Origin: Candidatus Saccharimonadota bacterium
GTDB taxonomy: Bacteria > Patescibacteriota > Saccharimonadia > Saccharimonadales > UBA4665
DNA: 64,000 nucleotides
Direction: 5' to 3'
Assembly: GCA_020427985.1 (NCBI GenBank)
Contig: JAGQNR010000001.1
Span: forward strand, 25,784 to 89,783
The number at the start of each line of letters is the position of its first letter. Position 1 is the first letter of the stretch. Below the pieces are notes generated by a model. That model ran no database searches, was not told the DNA's origin, and worked only from the letters and a program-made list of their open reading frames with translations. Position numbers and translations under genes: made by a program. This document shows, piece by piece, positions 55,669 to 63,342 of this stretch.

Positions 55669-55830
55669 ATAAAGACGGGTGTTGCTTCGCTTTTCCGCTG
55701 CGAAAGAGATGTGAGCAGGCTCCCGTTTCTTTTCTACGCTCCACCGAACCCCCTGCGGGGTTTCGGTTTGCTTCGCGAATTACTAAGTAAAAGCCGGTCA
55801 TCTGACCAACTCTTTACTTGGTCCACGATA
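55669..55830 (+). other. hairpin-rich intergenic sequence, possible terminator or small RNA
   Basis: Two inverted repeats are visible. CCGAACCCC/GGGGTTTCGG (about 55743-55768, one bulge) forms a GC-rich hairpin with a CTGC loop. ACTAAGTAAA/TTTACTTGGT (about 55782-55821) encloses a second short stem GGTCA/TGACC. GCTTCGC occurs twice. No gene could be supported here. Confidence 0.45.
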
Positions 55831-55927
55831 ATTGATGAAATCAAAACCTATATCAACGGATACGAAACTGCTTTTGCGCAATGATTCCGTTGCGTTTGTT
55901 ATATACAAAATTAGAACCACTCGCCAG

Positions 55928-56424
55928 CTAGATACCCGAATATCTCAATATTTCATTAACCAATTCGACTTGGCTGAACTTCTCGTTGAAAACGATTTCA
56001 TCCTCTACACCAAGCACATCTTTTTCTCTATACCATTCTCTCATTTCTTTTTCACCAAACTCATGCGCATTGGGCTTTGTTTTGTGTCTGCGCAGCGTTT
56101 CGTAGAAAGGAATAGCTATATAAAATATATAGCTTTAGTCAATCATACTCATGAGTTCGCGCATCATTGTTCCGTATCGCTTTGAAGATAAAATTCCCTC
56201 GACTATCACGTCGTAGCCTCGTTCAAGCGCAAATATCGCAGTTTGTTTTTTAAGCTCTATATTAAACCCATTGTCTCGTTCTTTTTCTCTTAATACAATT
56301 CAACGCAAGTAATCTTGCTCAATGAAAGCAACCTTTTCGGGATGTGCAGATTTTTCACGCTCTAATTTCGCAACTGTGCTTTTCCTGACCCAGAATTACC
56401 ACGGATTGTTATTAGTTTGCCCAT
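55928..56424 (-). pseudogene. decayed P-loop kinase gene
   Basis: Minus strand from ATG 56424 reads MGKLITIRGNSGSGK, a Walker A loop, then shifts frame by one missing base in the A run. The restored frame reads STVAKLEREKSAHPEKVAFIEQDYLR, a TGA stop, IVLREKERDNG...YDVIVEGILSSKRYGTMMRELMSMID, a TAA stop, and SYIFYIAIPFYETLRRHKTKP...EMREWYREKDVLG...IVFNEKFSQVELVNEILRYSGI to a TAG at 55928. This is a small nucleoside/zeta-like kinase with one frameshift and two nonsense codons. The total of 497 nt fits a 1-nt loss from 498. The + strand ORF across it is a shadow. Confidence 0.8.
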
Positions 56425-56542
56425 AGAGATAATTATATAATTTCAAATAGCAAACAGGATTTGAACTTGTTTACAGATAAAGAGTTCTCGGTAAAAAAAA
56501 GAGATTGAAAGTTGCTCCAATCTCTTATCTCTAATTTCACTG

Positions 56543-56619
56543 TGGTACACCGGGAGGGATTCGAACCCCCGACCCCTTGTTCCGAAGACAAGTGCTCTAA
56601 TCCGCTGAGCTACCGGTGC
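56543..56619 (-). tRNA. tRNA-Arg (anticodon TCG)
   Basis: 77 nt on the minus strand folding as a full cloverleaf. Acceptor GCACCGG pairs with CCGGTGT, the anticodon stem CTTGT/ACAAG holds the loop CTTCGGA (anticodon TCG, reads CGA), the T arm has GGTTCGAATCC, discriminator A and an encoded CCA end. ORFs overlapping it are spurious. Confidence 0.93.
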
Positions 56620-56644
56620 ACGTTGGAATTGACACACCTATCTT

Positions 56645-56664
56645 TTTTGTCGTCTACGACAAAA
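56645..56664. repeat. perfect inverted repeat near tRNA-Arg
   Basis: TTTTGTCGTCTACGACAAAA is a perfect palindrome with a 4-nt loop, flanked by T-rich sequence on one side. It could be a bidirectional terminator between tRNA-Arg and the channel gene. Confidence 0.55.
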
Positions 56665-56911
56665 CTTCGATTTGATGCTAGGTTCCTTATTTCAAAATTC
56701 CATTCAGCTGATTCGTTTACCAGCGAGCTCCTTGAGTTGGAATTTTGGGTACAACTGTTTGTTAAGGAAAAGAGCAGCCCGCCAAAATGTATTCCATTTT
56801 ACCGGCGCGATGAGAAAAACTGTAGGTTTGTCTCAATTCAGGAACAGGGGTAAGTGTAGCATAGTGCTGGCAATAAATCTAGTTTGACCCAACAGATGCG
56901 GGGCTGCTACC

Positions 56912-57940
56912 ATGGAGACTATGGAACAACTGAGTCAAACACAAAACACTGTCGAACAAACCAAAACAGTTCTACAGAGGATAGGCGAATCTGTTTTTGA
57001 CGGTAAGTCGCTTCTTATTCTGCTTGCTTCGTTAGCTACAGCCATGATTGTTGGAGCAGTCATGGCTCAAATACTGCGTGGCTTGTCACGCTCTATTGCT
57101 AAGGCGGCCGATGTCTCCACCGACCTAGCAACGGTCAATCGACTGCGTCGACTCGAAACCTCAACAATCATCGCCATCGCCATTATTAGACTTTTTTTGT
57201 TGGTGGTAGCGGTGTATTTTTGGTGGGTATATACGCACGAGGGTGGTTCAAGGCCGAGTGCTGTTATTGGCGCAGGTGCCCTAACGGCTGTATTACTGGG
57301 TGGCATGCTCACACCATTGCTACGTGATTTTTCGTTTGGTGCGGGCATGATGGCCGAGCGTTGGTTTGGCGTGGGTGACCTTATTAGTATTGATTTTCCC
57401 AATGTCCAAGGCGTGGTTGAACGTATAACGCTGCGTTCTACGCGAATTCGTGGGCTGAACGGCGAGATAATATGGGTGGCCAACCAAACAATGAACGGTG
57501 TTCGTGTTGCTCAAAAGGGCGTGCGACTTACCGCTGTTGAGCTCTTTGTGACCGACCCAGAGGCCGCTAAAAAAATGGTCGACCGCGTAAACAAGCTTCT
57601 TCCAGGCGGATTATCGCTTCTGGTTGCACCGCTTAGGATTGTGGAAATAGCCGACAGAGGAGATGCTATTTGGCATATTACCGCTATTGGTGAAACGGCT
57701 CCAGGACGTGAATGGATACTTGAAAAGACTGCTCTAGAAACATTTATTAAGCTTGATGAAAAACGCAAGAAACCGATTCTTATTGTCGACCCGATTGCTC
57801 GCTATGCCGATCCAGACATGGAGCGACAGTTGGCACGTGCCGTTCGCAATGCCCGCAAAAAGCGTCGTCGTATTAACTATCGCCAGGCTATTAAACCGCT
57901 GGTTACTAAGGGCAAAAAATCGCCTTCTTCGAAGCCATAA
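56912..57940 (+). CDS. MscS-family mechanosensitive channel-like protein
   Basis: 342 residues. Three hydrophobic segments (LLILLASLATAMIVGAVMA; IIAIAIIRLFLLVVAVYFWW; AVIGAGALTAVLLGGMLTPLL) are followed by FSFGAGMMAERWFGVGDLISI and VQGVVERITLRSTRIRGLNGEIIWVANQTM, the core MscS beta-domain motif. The C-terminus is basic (RNARKKRRRINYRQAIK). Opens under membrane tension to release solutes in hypo-osmotic shock. The region between tRNA-Arg and this gene (56665-56911) shows no other gene. Confidence 0.9.
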   Translation: METMEQLSQTQNTVEQTKTVLQRIGESVFDGKSLLILLASLATAMIVGAVMAQILRGLSRSIAKAADVSTDLATVNRLRRLETSTIIAIAIIRLFLLVVAVYFWWVYTHEGGSRPSAVIGAGALTAVLLGGMLTPLLRDFSFGAGMMAERWFGVGDLISIDFPNVQGVVERITLRSTRIRGLNGEIIWVANQTMNGVRVAQKGVRLTAVELFVTDPEAAKKMVDRVNKLLPGGLSLLVAPLRIVEIADRGDAIWHITAIGETAPGREWILEKTALETFIKLDEKRKKPILIVDPIARYADPDMERQLARAVRNARKKRRRINYRQAIKPLVTKGKKSPSSKP

Positions 57941-57941
57941 T

Positions 57942-58883
57942 CTAAACACTTGGTGTCGGCGGTACAATGTCGGCACAGGAAACATTGTGGTCAAGGTTGT
58001 TTGAAATAAACTGAGTCATAGTAATTATCCCCGTATCAGTGAGCGGACGGGCAAGCTGTGGATCTGAGCAGGCGCGGCGAGCCACATCGACAGTTGTTTG
58101 GTCAAGCGCATACCAAGTATCAAGTCCAAAAAGTGGACTCTGTGGTGTTATAGTATTGCCAACGATACTGTTCCACTGATAATTTGTCGAATACAGTCCT
58201 ATTTGGGTCACTCCGGCTTGTGTAAAGTATGCAACCATTCCTTCGAGTGCGGCGGCATTTTTTTGATAGGCTTGAGTGTCTGTTGCGACATCAGTCTGCC
58301 ACGAATTCATGGTTTCAACATCTAGCCACCAAGCGTACGCTCCAGGGTCGGCGGCAAGAGACGCGCCGGCAGTAATAGCCTTTTTAACTTCTAGAGCAAA
58401 AAACGTATTTACATCGTCAAATGCTCGCTCCCATCCATATTGCCAAGCACAAGCGGCACTGTTCTCACCCTTGCCGGTAGCTGGATTAGGCAAACAAGTA
58501 CCATACTGGGCAGGAATGGTTGTTGTTTGGCCATGATACTCGTTATCGGCTGGCCAGCTTGCAACTAGGTCAATGTAATCGCCTGGGCTGGCGGTGTTGA
58601 CATAGAGTTGCACTTTAGTTTGAGTCTTGCTACCCAGCGATTTGCTGGCCCACTGAAGCTGTTTGCTCAGACAGGGGTTACTATTCGACGCTTTACCTCC
58701 ATTAACACCCACTACGCCAAAAGCCTGAGTGCTAGGTAGCGATTTTTTACACTGGGGGTACGAAACATCAAGCCCAAGTGGAGCGATAGCTGGCCTGGAG
58801 CGATTAGGAGCAGCAATTGCAGGAGCAATAACAGCAAAAACAAGCAAAATACTGAGTGCGGCAATTTTCAAAATTTGTTTCAT
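57942..58883 (-). CDS. secreted glycoside-hydrolase-like TIM-barrel protein (GH25/DUF1906-like)
   Basis: 313 residues with an N-terminal signal peptide (KIAALSILLVFAVIAPAIAA). The mature protein opens PLGLDVSYPQCKK and continues FGVVGVNGG, LYVNTASPGDYIDLVASWP, YGWERAFDDVN, AWWLDVETMNSW (an acidic DxE pair as in GH25-type lysozymes), IGLYSTNYQWNSIVG and ITMTQFISNNLDHNVSC. This is the barrel pattern of actinobacterial secreted glycosidase-like proteins. Six cysteines may form disulfides. It could act on cell-wall glycans; substrate unproven. Convergent with the channel gene. Confidence 0.82.
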   Translation of the reverse strand: MKQILKIAALSILLVFAVIAPAIAAPNRSRPAIAPLGLDVSYPQCKKSLPSTQAFGVVGVNGGKASNSNPCLSKQLQWASKSLGSKTQTKVQLYVNTASPGDYIDLVASWPADNEYHGQTTTIPAQYGTCLPNPATGKGENSAACAWQYGWERAFDDVNTFFALEVKKAITAGASLAADPGAYAWWLDVETMNSWQTDVATDTQAYQKNAAALEGMVAYFTQAGVTQIGLYSTNYQWNSIVGNTITPQSPLFGLDTWYALDQTTVDVARRACSDPQLARPLTDTGIITMTQFISNNLDHNVSCADIVPPTPSV

Positions 58884-58891
58884 AACTATTA

Positions 58892-58897
58892 ATTATA
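58892..58897 (-). promoter_or_regulatory. -10 element, leaderless secreted glycosidase-like gene
   Basis: Minus strand TATAAT ends 8 nt before the ATG at 58883, in very AT-rich sequence, which lowers the weight of the match. Confidence 0.45.
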
Positions 58898-59061
58898 CTA
58901 TTTATATTTTAAATAACTATAAGCAGTATAACACATGTGCGATATGTTGTAACAAATACAGCAATATTTATCCTTAAAGTGGGTGCAAAACAGCCAAAAT
59001 AGTAACAATCTATAACATAAATATCCGTCGAATAGCGAGGCGGCAGTTCCTAATGGAGTGT

Positions 59062-59235
59062 TTATTGTCTGGGCTTGAGCATCTCAACCATTTTCTCGAT
59101 ACGCTGCTTGTGGGTTTCGCTTCTTTTGCCTTCATCAACCCGTCAAATATATGCATGTTGATGTGAGGAGGTCATTATTGTAAAGGCCAACAGAAGATTA
59201 GCGTTTTTCAAGGCACATTGAATGCTGTTGTTCAT
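59062..59235 (-). pseudogene. remnant of a YdeI/OmdA-like gene
   Basis: From ATG 59235 the frame reads MNNSIQCALKNANLLLAFTIMTSSHQHAYI, a TGA stop, RVDEGKRSETHKQRIEKMVEMLKPRQ and TAA. The pattern 'LxPSHQxxYxxxIDxAKRxETRxxRIxKxxEML' is the C-terminal domain of the YdeI/OmdA (bacteriocin-protection) family. Only this ~57-residue tail remains and it has an internal stop, yet it keeps an intact -10 box in front. Confidence 0.65.
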
Positions 59236-59241
59236 ACTTTG

Positions 59242-59247
59242 AGTATA
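59242..59247 (-). promoter_or_regulatory. extended -10 element in front of the YdeI-like remnant
   Basis: Minus strand TGT-TATACT ends 6 nt before the ATG at 59235. Confidence 0.45.
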
Positions 59248-59252
59248 ACAAG

Positions 59253-59510
59253 TCAGAGCAGGTACTCTTTGCTCAAATTCACGTTCATATAAGCTGCTTT
59301 GTGGTCACCAGTTCTTAGCTTTTCAATGAAGGGCTGCGGTATATGAGTGTATACAGAGTTGAGTAAACGAACTAAGCCTTAGTTGATTTGAGCGCCAATT
59401 TCCTGAGCTGTTGGGTGTTTCCCATGGAGTAACCGATCTGACCCATGCTAAAGTTGGGTATTGCTCCCCTGTTTCTGGGTGTAGTCTACTAAAGTGTACG
59501 ACTTGAGCGT
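59253..59510 (-). pseudogene. unidentified gene remnant with frameshift
   Basis: Minus-strand reading gives IKNAQVVHFSRLHPETGEQY, PTLAWVRSVTPWET from 59510 downward, then after a frame change PTAQEIGAQIN, a stop, and LVRLLNSVYTHIPQPFIEKL, RTGDHKAAYMNVNLSKEYLL ending at 59253. The composition is protein-like in each piece, but I cannot name the family. Treat as a probable decayed gene. Confidence 0.4.
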
Positions 59511-59512
59511 TT

Positions 59513-59692
59513 TTGATCTTTCTTGTGGATCATCTAAAGGATAACTGGTGGAGCGCTGAAGACCCCGAAGAACGTATCCGGTTAAAACAGCTTTTGTATT
59601 TAGATGGTTTGGCAGTTTCGCGTGCCGGAAAAGTTAGAACCCCAGCCCTAAGCCCGATTTACAGATACAAATCAAGCCATAAAAAATACCAG
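59513..59692 (+). pseudogene. C-terminal fragment of a serine recombinase
   Basis: The frame reads LVDHLKDNWWSAEDPEERIRLKQLLYLDGLAVSRAGKVRTPALSPIYRYKS. This matches the usual C-terminus of large serine recombinases/resolvases ('...W..a....k.rlQ.liFPeGl.y..k.frTp.lspif'). A stop lies directly upstream in frame and no catalytic domain is present, so only the tail remains. It lies 30 bp from tRNA-Lys, a common insertion site for integrative elements. Confidence 0.6.
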
Positions 59693-59721
59693 AACATAAA
59701 TTCTGGTACTTTTATTTCAAT

Positions 59722-59798
59722 TGGAGGGTCAGGAGGGACTCGAACCCTCGACATTCTGCTTAAGAGGCAGACGCTCTAACCAGCTGAGCTACTGACCC
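59722..59798 (-). tRNA. tRNA-Lys (anticodon CTT)
   Basis: 77 nt on the minus strand. Acceptor GGGTCAG pairs with CTGACCC, D arm GTAGCTCAGCTGGTTAGAGC, anticodon stem TCTGC/GCAGA with loop CTCTTAA (anticodon CTT, reads AAG), T arm GGTTCGAGTCC and an encoded CCA. The discriminator base is T, unusual for a lysine tRNA. Confidence 0.93.
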
Positions 59799-60053
59799 GA
59801 AACGAGACAAACTACATTTCTCGTCGCGCCGGTCTTTGGTGAGGCCAAAGTCTCGGGCTGCTCTTTTTCCTTGAATAATAACAACACTAGCGAAGTCATT
59901 AAATAGGGGAACAACGGGGGCAATTGTAGCAAAATACTTCTCGCGACGCAAGTAGAGCGGCAGAGTAACGACTCAGGCTACAGTGATCGAACGTAGAGTT
60001 ATAGCCATACTATTGTCTGCTGAGGCTTCTAGTCAACTAAGAAAGCTTAATGC
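59799..60053. other. intergenic stretch before folD, nothing firmly recognised
   Basis: About 250 bp. It contains a 6-bp hairpin CTTTGG/CCAAAG. An ORF on the minus strand that runs into the tRNA is rejected as a tRNA read-through artefact. Confidence 0.5.
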
Positions 60054-60059
60054 TACAAT
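60054..60059 (+). promoter_or_regulatory. extended -10 element, leaderless folD
   Basis: TGC-TACAAT ends 7 nt before the ATG at 60067. Confidence 0.6.
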
Positions 60060-60066
60060 AACAGAT

Positions 60067-60873
60067 ATGAAACTATTAAACGGTCGCGAACTAGCAGAGT
60101 TCATTAAGGAACGTCAGGCTAAACAAGTGCGAGCCCTCCGCCAGGCACGTGGTATTGCGCCAAAGCTGTCTATTGTGATTACGACCGACCATCCTGCTAT
60201 CCAGACCTATGTACGCATGAAACAGCGCTATGGGGCTGACATTTTAGTGGATGTTGAAATAAACCAAGTAAAACAGTCAGAAGTAAAAGAGTTGATTGCG
60301 GTAAAAAACGCCGATCCAACTATTCACGGTATTATTGTACAGTTACCGCTTGCCGACCCAACCGAAACCGACGAAATTTGCAACTCAGTTGCGCCTACTA
60401 AAGATGTTGATGCGCTTGGCAAAGATGCAGTCTATGAGCCGGCGACCCCGATGGCTATTATGTGGTTGTTGGCTGGCTATAATGTTGAGTTAAATGGCAA
60501 AAAGATTGTACTGCTTGGGCGCGGTAAGCTTGTTGGTGCACCGCTCGAAAAACGTATTCAAACAAGTGGGTATGATGTAGTGGTCATTGACCGTAAGTCC
60601 ACCGACAAGATAGAGCAAGTAGCCGAAGCCGATATTATTATTACTGCTACCGGTCAACCTGGGATTTTGCATTCGGCAATGATAAAGCCTGGTGCGGTGG
60701 TAGTAGACGCCGGTGTGGCCGGGGAGCAAGGCAAAACGGTTGGTGACCTTGCGGACGATGTTAGGCAGCGTATTGACCTTATTATCACTCCCGAAAAGGG
60801 TGGAGTAGGTCCACTGACTATCTGTGCGCTATTTGACAATGTTATCCGCGCAGCTAGTAGTTCTAGCGCATGA
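60067..60873 (+). CDS. folD: bifunctional methylenetetrahydrofolate dehydrogenase/cyclohydrolase
   Basis: 268 residues from ATG 60067; the longer open frame upstream includes the promoter. IVITTDHPAIQTYVRMKQRYGADI carries the catalytic Tyr and Lys-like region (YVRMKQR), HGIIVQLPLAD matches the GxxVQLPLP motif, PTKDVDALG and PATPMAIMWLL follow, then the Rossmann IVLLGRGKLVGAPL and VVVDAGV, and PEKGGVGPLTICALFDNVIRA near the end. Interconverts methylene- and formyl-tetrahydrofolate. It overlaps murI by ATGA. Confidence 0.95.
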   Translation: MKLLNGRELAEFIKERQAKQVRALRQARGIAPKLSIVITTDHPAIQTYVRMKQRYGADILVDVEINQVKQSEVKELIAVKNADPTIHGIIVQLPLADPTETDEICNSVAPTKDVDALGKDAVYEPATPMAIMWLLAGYNVELNGKKIVLLGRGKLVGAPLEKRIQTSGYDVVVIDRKSTDKIEQVAEADIIITATGQPGILHSAMIKPGAVVVDAGVAGEQGKTVGDLADDVRQRIDLIITPEKGGVGPLTICALFDNVIRAASSSSA

Positions 60874-61538
60874 ATAGTCTGAACGCTAGGCAAAAGATTG
60901 GTGTTTTTGACTCGGGTAAGGGTGGTAAAAGCGTTGCCCTGGCACTAGAAACGGCTTTTCCAGAACATGATATTGTGTTCATTGCGGATGAGAAAAACAT
61001 GCCTTATGGCAGTCGCTCTGAGGATGAGCTGCAGCGACTTGTATTGCCAAAACTACGGCAACTAGAAGCTGCAGGATGCGCAGTGGTTGTCATCGCCTGC
61101 AATACGGTCAGCACTACGGTATTGCCACAGTTGCAAAAACAAATTAGTACTCCACTCATCGGTGTTGAGCCAATGGTAAAGCAGGCAGCAAGCGCAACAA
61201 AGTCACAAAAAATTATAGTTTGCGCTACCCCTACAACGCTGAACAGTCAGAGGTACAAACAACTCAAGACGCAAATTTCAGACAGTATACTCATATTTGA
61301 GCCTGACTGCGGCGACTGGGCTTATTTAATAGAGTCGAATCAGATTAATCGCAACAAAATCGCAAAATTAATCGAACCAATTCTAAAACAAGGGACCGAT
61401 GTTGTGGTGCTGGGCTGTACTCATTACCATTGGATTGAGCATGAAATTAAGGAAATATGTGGGAAGAACATTTTAATCTTACAACCTGAGTCCCTAATTA
61501 TTAAGCAGCTTCGTTTAATGCTAAAACAGCTGCCTTAA
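60870..61538 (+). CDS. murI: glutamate racemase
   Basis: 222 residues; most relatives are about 260. IGVFDSGKGGKSVALAL is the N-terminal motif (FDSGxGG with catalytic Asp), VVIACNTVST holds the first catalytic cysteine and VVLGCTHYHW the second. Supplies D-glutamate for peptidoglycan, used by MurD encoded next door. The last 38 bp overlap the end of murD in a tail-to-tail arrangement. Confidence 0.92.
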   Translation: MNSLNARQKIGVFDSGKGGKSVALALETAFPEHDIVFIADEKNMPYGSRSEDELQRLVLPKLRQLEAAGCAVVVIACNTVSTTVLPQLQKQISTPLIGVEPMVKQAASATKSQKIIVCATPTTLNSQRYKQLKTQISDSILIFEPDCGDWAYLIESNQINRNKIAKLIEPILKQGTDVVVLGCTHYHWIEHEIKEICGKNILILQPESLIIKQLRLMLKQLP

Positions 61539-62808
61539 ACTGATTGCCCCGATCTTTATAGTCTGTAAATAGCCCAAAGCTGGCACAGCCTGTTGAAAGC
61601 AATCCAACGTCACCTGGCTGCGCAATGCGATGCATGGCCTTAACCATCTCTGGCATAGTGGTGATGCCGATAGTCATAGCGGTGAAGCCATGCGCTCTTA
61701 ATGCTGCCGAGATTTTGGCAGTTTCATCACCGATAACAATGACATGTCGAACATTGCTGTTCGCGACTGTATGAGCAAGTTGGTCGTAAGATGCACCTTT
61801 ATCAGAACCGCCAAGTACCACCACCTTAGGCTGGGAAAAAGCCCGCAGGGCTACAATAGCTGTTTCAGGGGTGGTCCCAAAACTGTCGTCGTAGTAATCC
61901 ACACCATCTACTTTACGAACAAGCTCTAAGCGATGCTCAAGACCGCTAAAACTCGTCAAGCCACTTCGGATGGCAACGGTGTTGTTAATGCCTGCTTGCC
62001 AAACCGCAGTTACGGCTGCGCAAGCATTTTGCCAGTTGTGTTGGCCCAGAAGTTTGAGGCCATCAACAGGACAGACTAGATGGTCATTAATAACTATGTT
62101 TTTGTTTGTAACATATGCACCCGGAGGAGAACAGTAAGGAACAAGCCTGCCCATACTGGCATCGGCTACGCTTTCTGAATCTTCATTATCTGCGTAGTAG
62201 ATGGCAATATCGCTCTCGGATTGATGTATAAACAACTGCTGCTTTGCGGCAATATACTCTTCGTAGTCCTCGTGCCAGTTGAGGTGTTCGGGTACTACCA
62301 TGAGACAGGTAGCAATATGCGGAGAGTGCTTGAGGTCTATGAGCTGAAAACTGCTCAGTTCTAGCACCACCCAATCGTCTGGCTCAATTTGGTCGATGAA
62401 CTCTAGAGGAGACCGGCCAATGTTACCCCCCAACCACACAGTGTGGCCGGCAGCTTCGAGTATCTTGGCAGTGAGGGTGCTAGTCGTGCCTTTGCCTTTA
62501 GTGCCGGTAATACCAATTATGTTCTTGGTAGGAGAGTTGGCCAGGAACTCATTCACGGCTGTAGTGATTTTGAGTGCAACAGAAGGGTTTTTGTCTAGGA
62601 TAAGTCTTGGATGCATGCCTGCCGTGCGCACAATTACGTCAAACCGGTCGAGATTATCGAGATACATCTCCCCAAGTTGACTGGCAACGCCGTCAGGCAC
62701 TTGTGTGTCTGGATTGGCATCGCAAATGGTTATAGCATGGCCACGCACCCTATAGTACTCTAGGCTCACTTTTCCTTCGGTTGCAAATCCAACAATCGCT
62801 ATATTCAC
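61501..62808 (-). CDS. murD: UDP-N-acetylmuramoylalanine--D-glutamate ligase
   Basis: 435 residues from GTG 62808. The N-terminal Rossmann domain (IAIVGFATEGKVSLEYYRVRGHAITICD) binds the UDP-substrate. IIGITGTKGKGTTSTLTAKIL is the Mur ligase ATP loop, VVLELSSFQLIDL and PEHLNWHEDYEEYIAAKQQLF contain the metal and lysine sites, and GLEHRLELVRKVDGVDYYDDSFGTTPETAIVAL with ILGGSDKGASY-like VVLGGSDKG marks the C-terminal domain. Adds D-Glu to UDP-MurNAc-L-Ala. A TATTAT box ends 6 nt before the GTG. Confidence 0.96.
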   Translation of the reverse strand: MNIAIVGFATEGKVSLEYYRVRGHAITICDANPDTQVPDGVASQLGEMYLDNLDRFDVIVRTAGMHPRLILDKNPSVALKITTAVNEFLANSPTKNIIGITGTKGKGTTSTLTAKILEAAGHTVWLGGNIGRSPLEFIDQIEPDDWVVLELSSFQLIDLKHSPHIATCLMVVPEHLNWHEDYEEYIAAKQQLFIHQSESDIAIYYADNEDSESVADASMGRLVPYCSPPGAYVTNKNIVINDHLVCPVDGLKLLGQHNWQNACAAVTAVWQAGINNTVAIRSGLTSFSGLEHRLELVRKVDGVDYYDDSFGTTPETAIVALRAFSQPKVVVLGGSDKGASYDQLAHTVANSNVRHVIVIGDETAKISAALRAHGFTAMTIGITTMPEMVKAMHRIAQPGDVGLLSTGCASFGLFTDYKDRGNQFKAAVLALNEAA

Positions 62809-62814
62809 CTACTT

Positions 62815-62820
62815 ATAATA
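62815..62820 (-). promoter_or_regulatory. -10 element, leaderless murD
   Basis: Minus strand TATTAT ends 6 nt before the GTG at 62808. Confidence 0.45.
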
Positions 62821-62832
62821 CCGCAAGTTTGT

Positions 62833-62847
62833 TTGCGCGAGGACTGT
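62833..62847 (+). repeat. 15-bp repeat shared with the hairpin at 63291-63335
   Basis: TTGCGCGAGGACTGT occurs here, between murD and the first receiver gene, and again at 63314-63328, between the two receiver genes. Here it is followed by seven T on the + strand. Confidence 0.65.
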
Positions 62848-62857
62848 TTTTTTCCCG

Positions 62858-63241
62858 CTAGGGATGGGGCTTATTGGTAAGTTCGGCTTTGACCATTTCA
62901 GCCACTTGGCGAGGGGTCATTTCGGCTTTGACTATAAACTTGCGAACATTGAGTGTTTTAAGAATTTCTGGTGCTTCTTGCTCACCCATATTGGTAAGAA
63001 TGATAACCGGTGTATTTTTGGACGATGATGCTTTGCGAATCTTTACTAGTGCCTCATCACCATTCATTTCGGGCATCATTAAATCTAGAAGAATGATATC
63101 AGGCTTCATGTCGGCAACTAGGGCGACGCCGAGCTTGCCATTGGAGGCAGTTTGTACGGTAAAGCCCTCAGTCTCAAACTTAATGCGGTACATGGCGCTG
63201 ATGGCTTGATCGTCTTCGATGATTGCAATCTTTGTGCTCAT
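62858..63241 (-). CDS. stand-alone response regulator receiver protein 1
   Basis: 127 residues from ATG 63241 (TATACT box 7 nt upstream). A receiver domain only: KIAIIEDDQAISAMYRIKFETEGF with the acidic pair, IILLDLMMPEMNGDEAL with the phosphorylation Asp (LLD), VIILTNMG with the switch Thr, and FIVKAEMTPRQV with the conserved Lys. No output domain, so it would act through protein contacts, like CheY or SpoIIAA-type relays. A second similar protein lies 101 bp upstream. Confidence 0.93.
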   Translation of the reverse strand: MSTKIAIIEDDQAISAMYRIKFETEGFTVQTASNGKLGVALVADMKPDIILLDLMMPEMNGDEALVKIRKASSSKNTPVIILTNMGEQEAPEILKTLNVRKFIVKAEMTPRQVAEMVKAELTNKPHP

Positions 63242-63248
63242 GCTAGTC

Positions 63249-63254
63249 AGTATA
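63249..63254 (-). promoter_or_regulatory. -10 element, leaderless receiver 1
   Basis: Minus strand TATACT ends 7 nt before the ATG at 63241. Confidence 0.6.
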
Positions 63255-63290
63255 CGATAGGGCATGAGCTTGTACAAACGAAGCGAAGCG

Positions 63291-63335
63291 TGATAGGACA
63301 GTCTTCGCACAGATTGCGCGAGGACTGTCCTATCA
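63291..63335 (-). terminator. long hairpin between the two receiver genes
   Basis: TGATAGGACAGTC (63291-63303) pairs perfectly with GACTGTCCTATCA (63323-63335), and the stem continues inward with TTCGC/GCGAG (one G-U). This gives an 18-bp stem with a ~9-nt loop. No T run follows on either strand, so termination is only one possibility. Confidence 0.55.
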
Positions 63336-63342
63336 GTAGTGG

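Noticed and set aside
55832..56185. Plus-strand ORF of 117 codons
   Set aside because: It lies opposite the decayed kinase gene, whose motifs are clear on the minus strand.
56443..56853. ORFs on both strands across tRNA-Arg (e.g. a frame with APVAQRIRALVFGTRGRGFE)
   Set aside because: These peptides are typical translations of tRNA sequence; the cloverleaf explains the region.
59760..59951. Minus-strand ORF ending in GSVAQLVRASAS
   Set aside because: It runs into tRNA-Lys and its end is a well-known tRNA translation artefact; the rest has no supporting start signal.
61744..62680. Plus-strand ORFs within murD
   Set aside because: They are shadows of the murD coding sequence.
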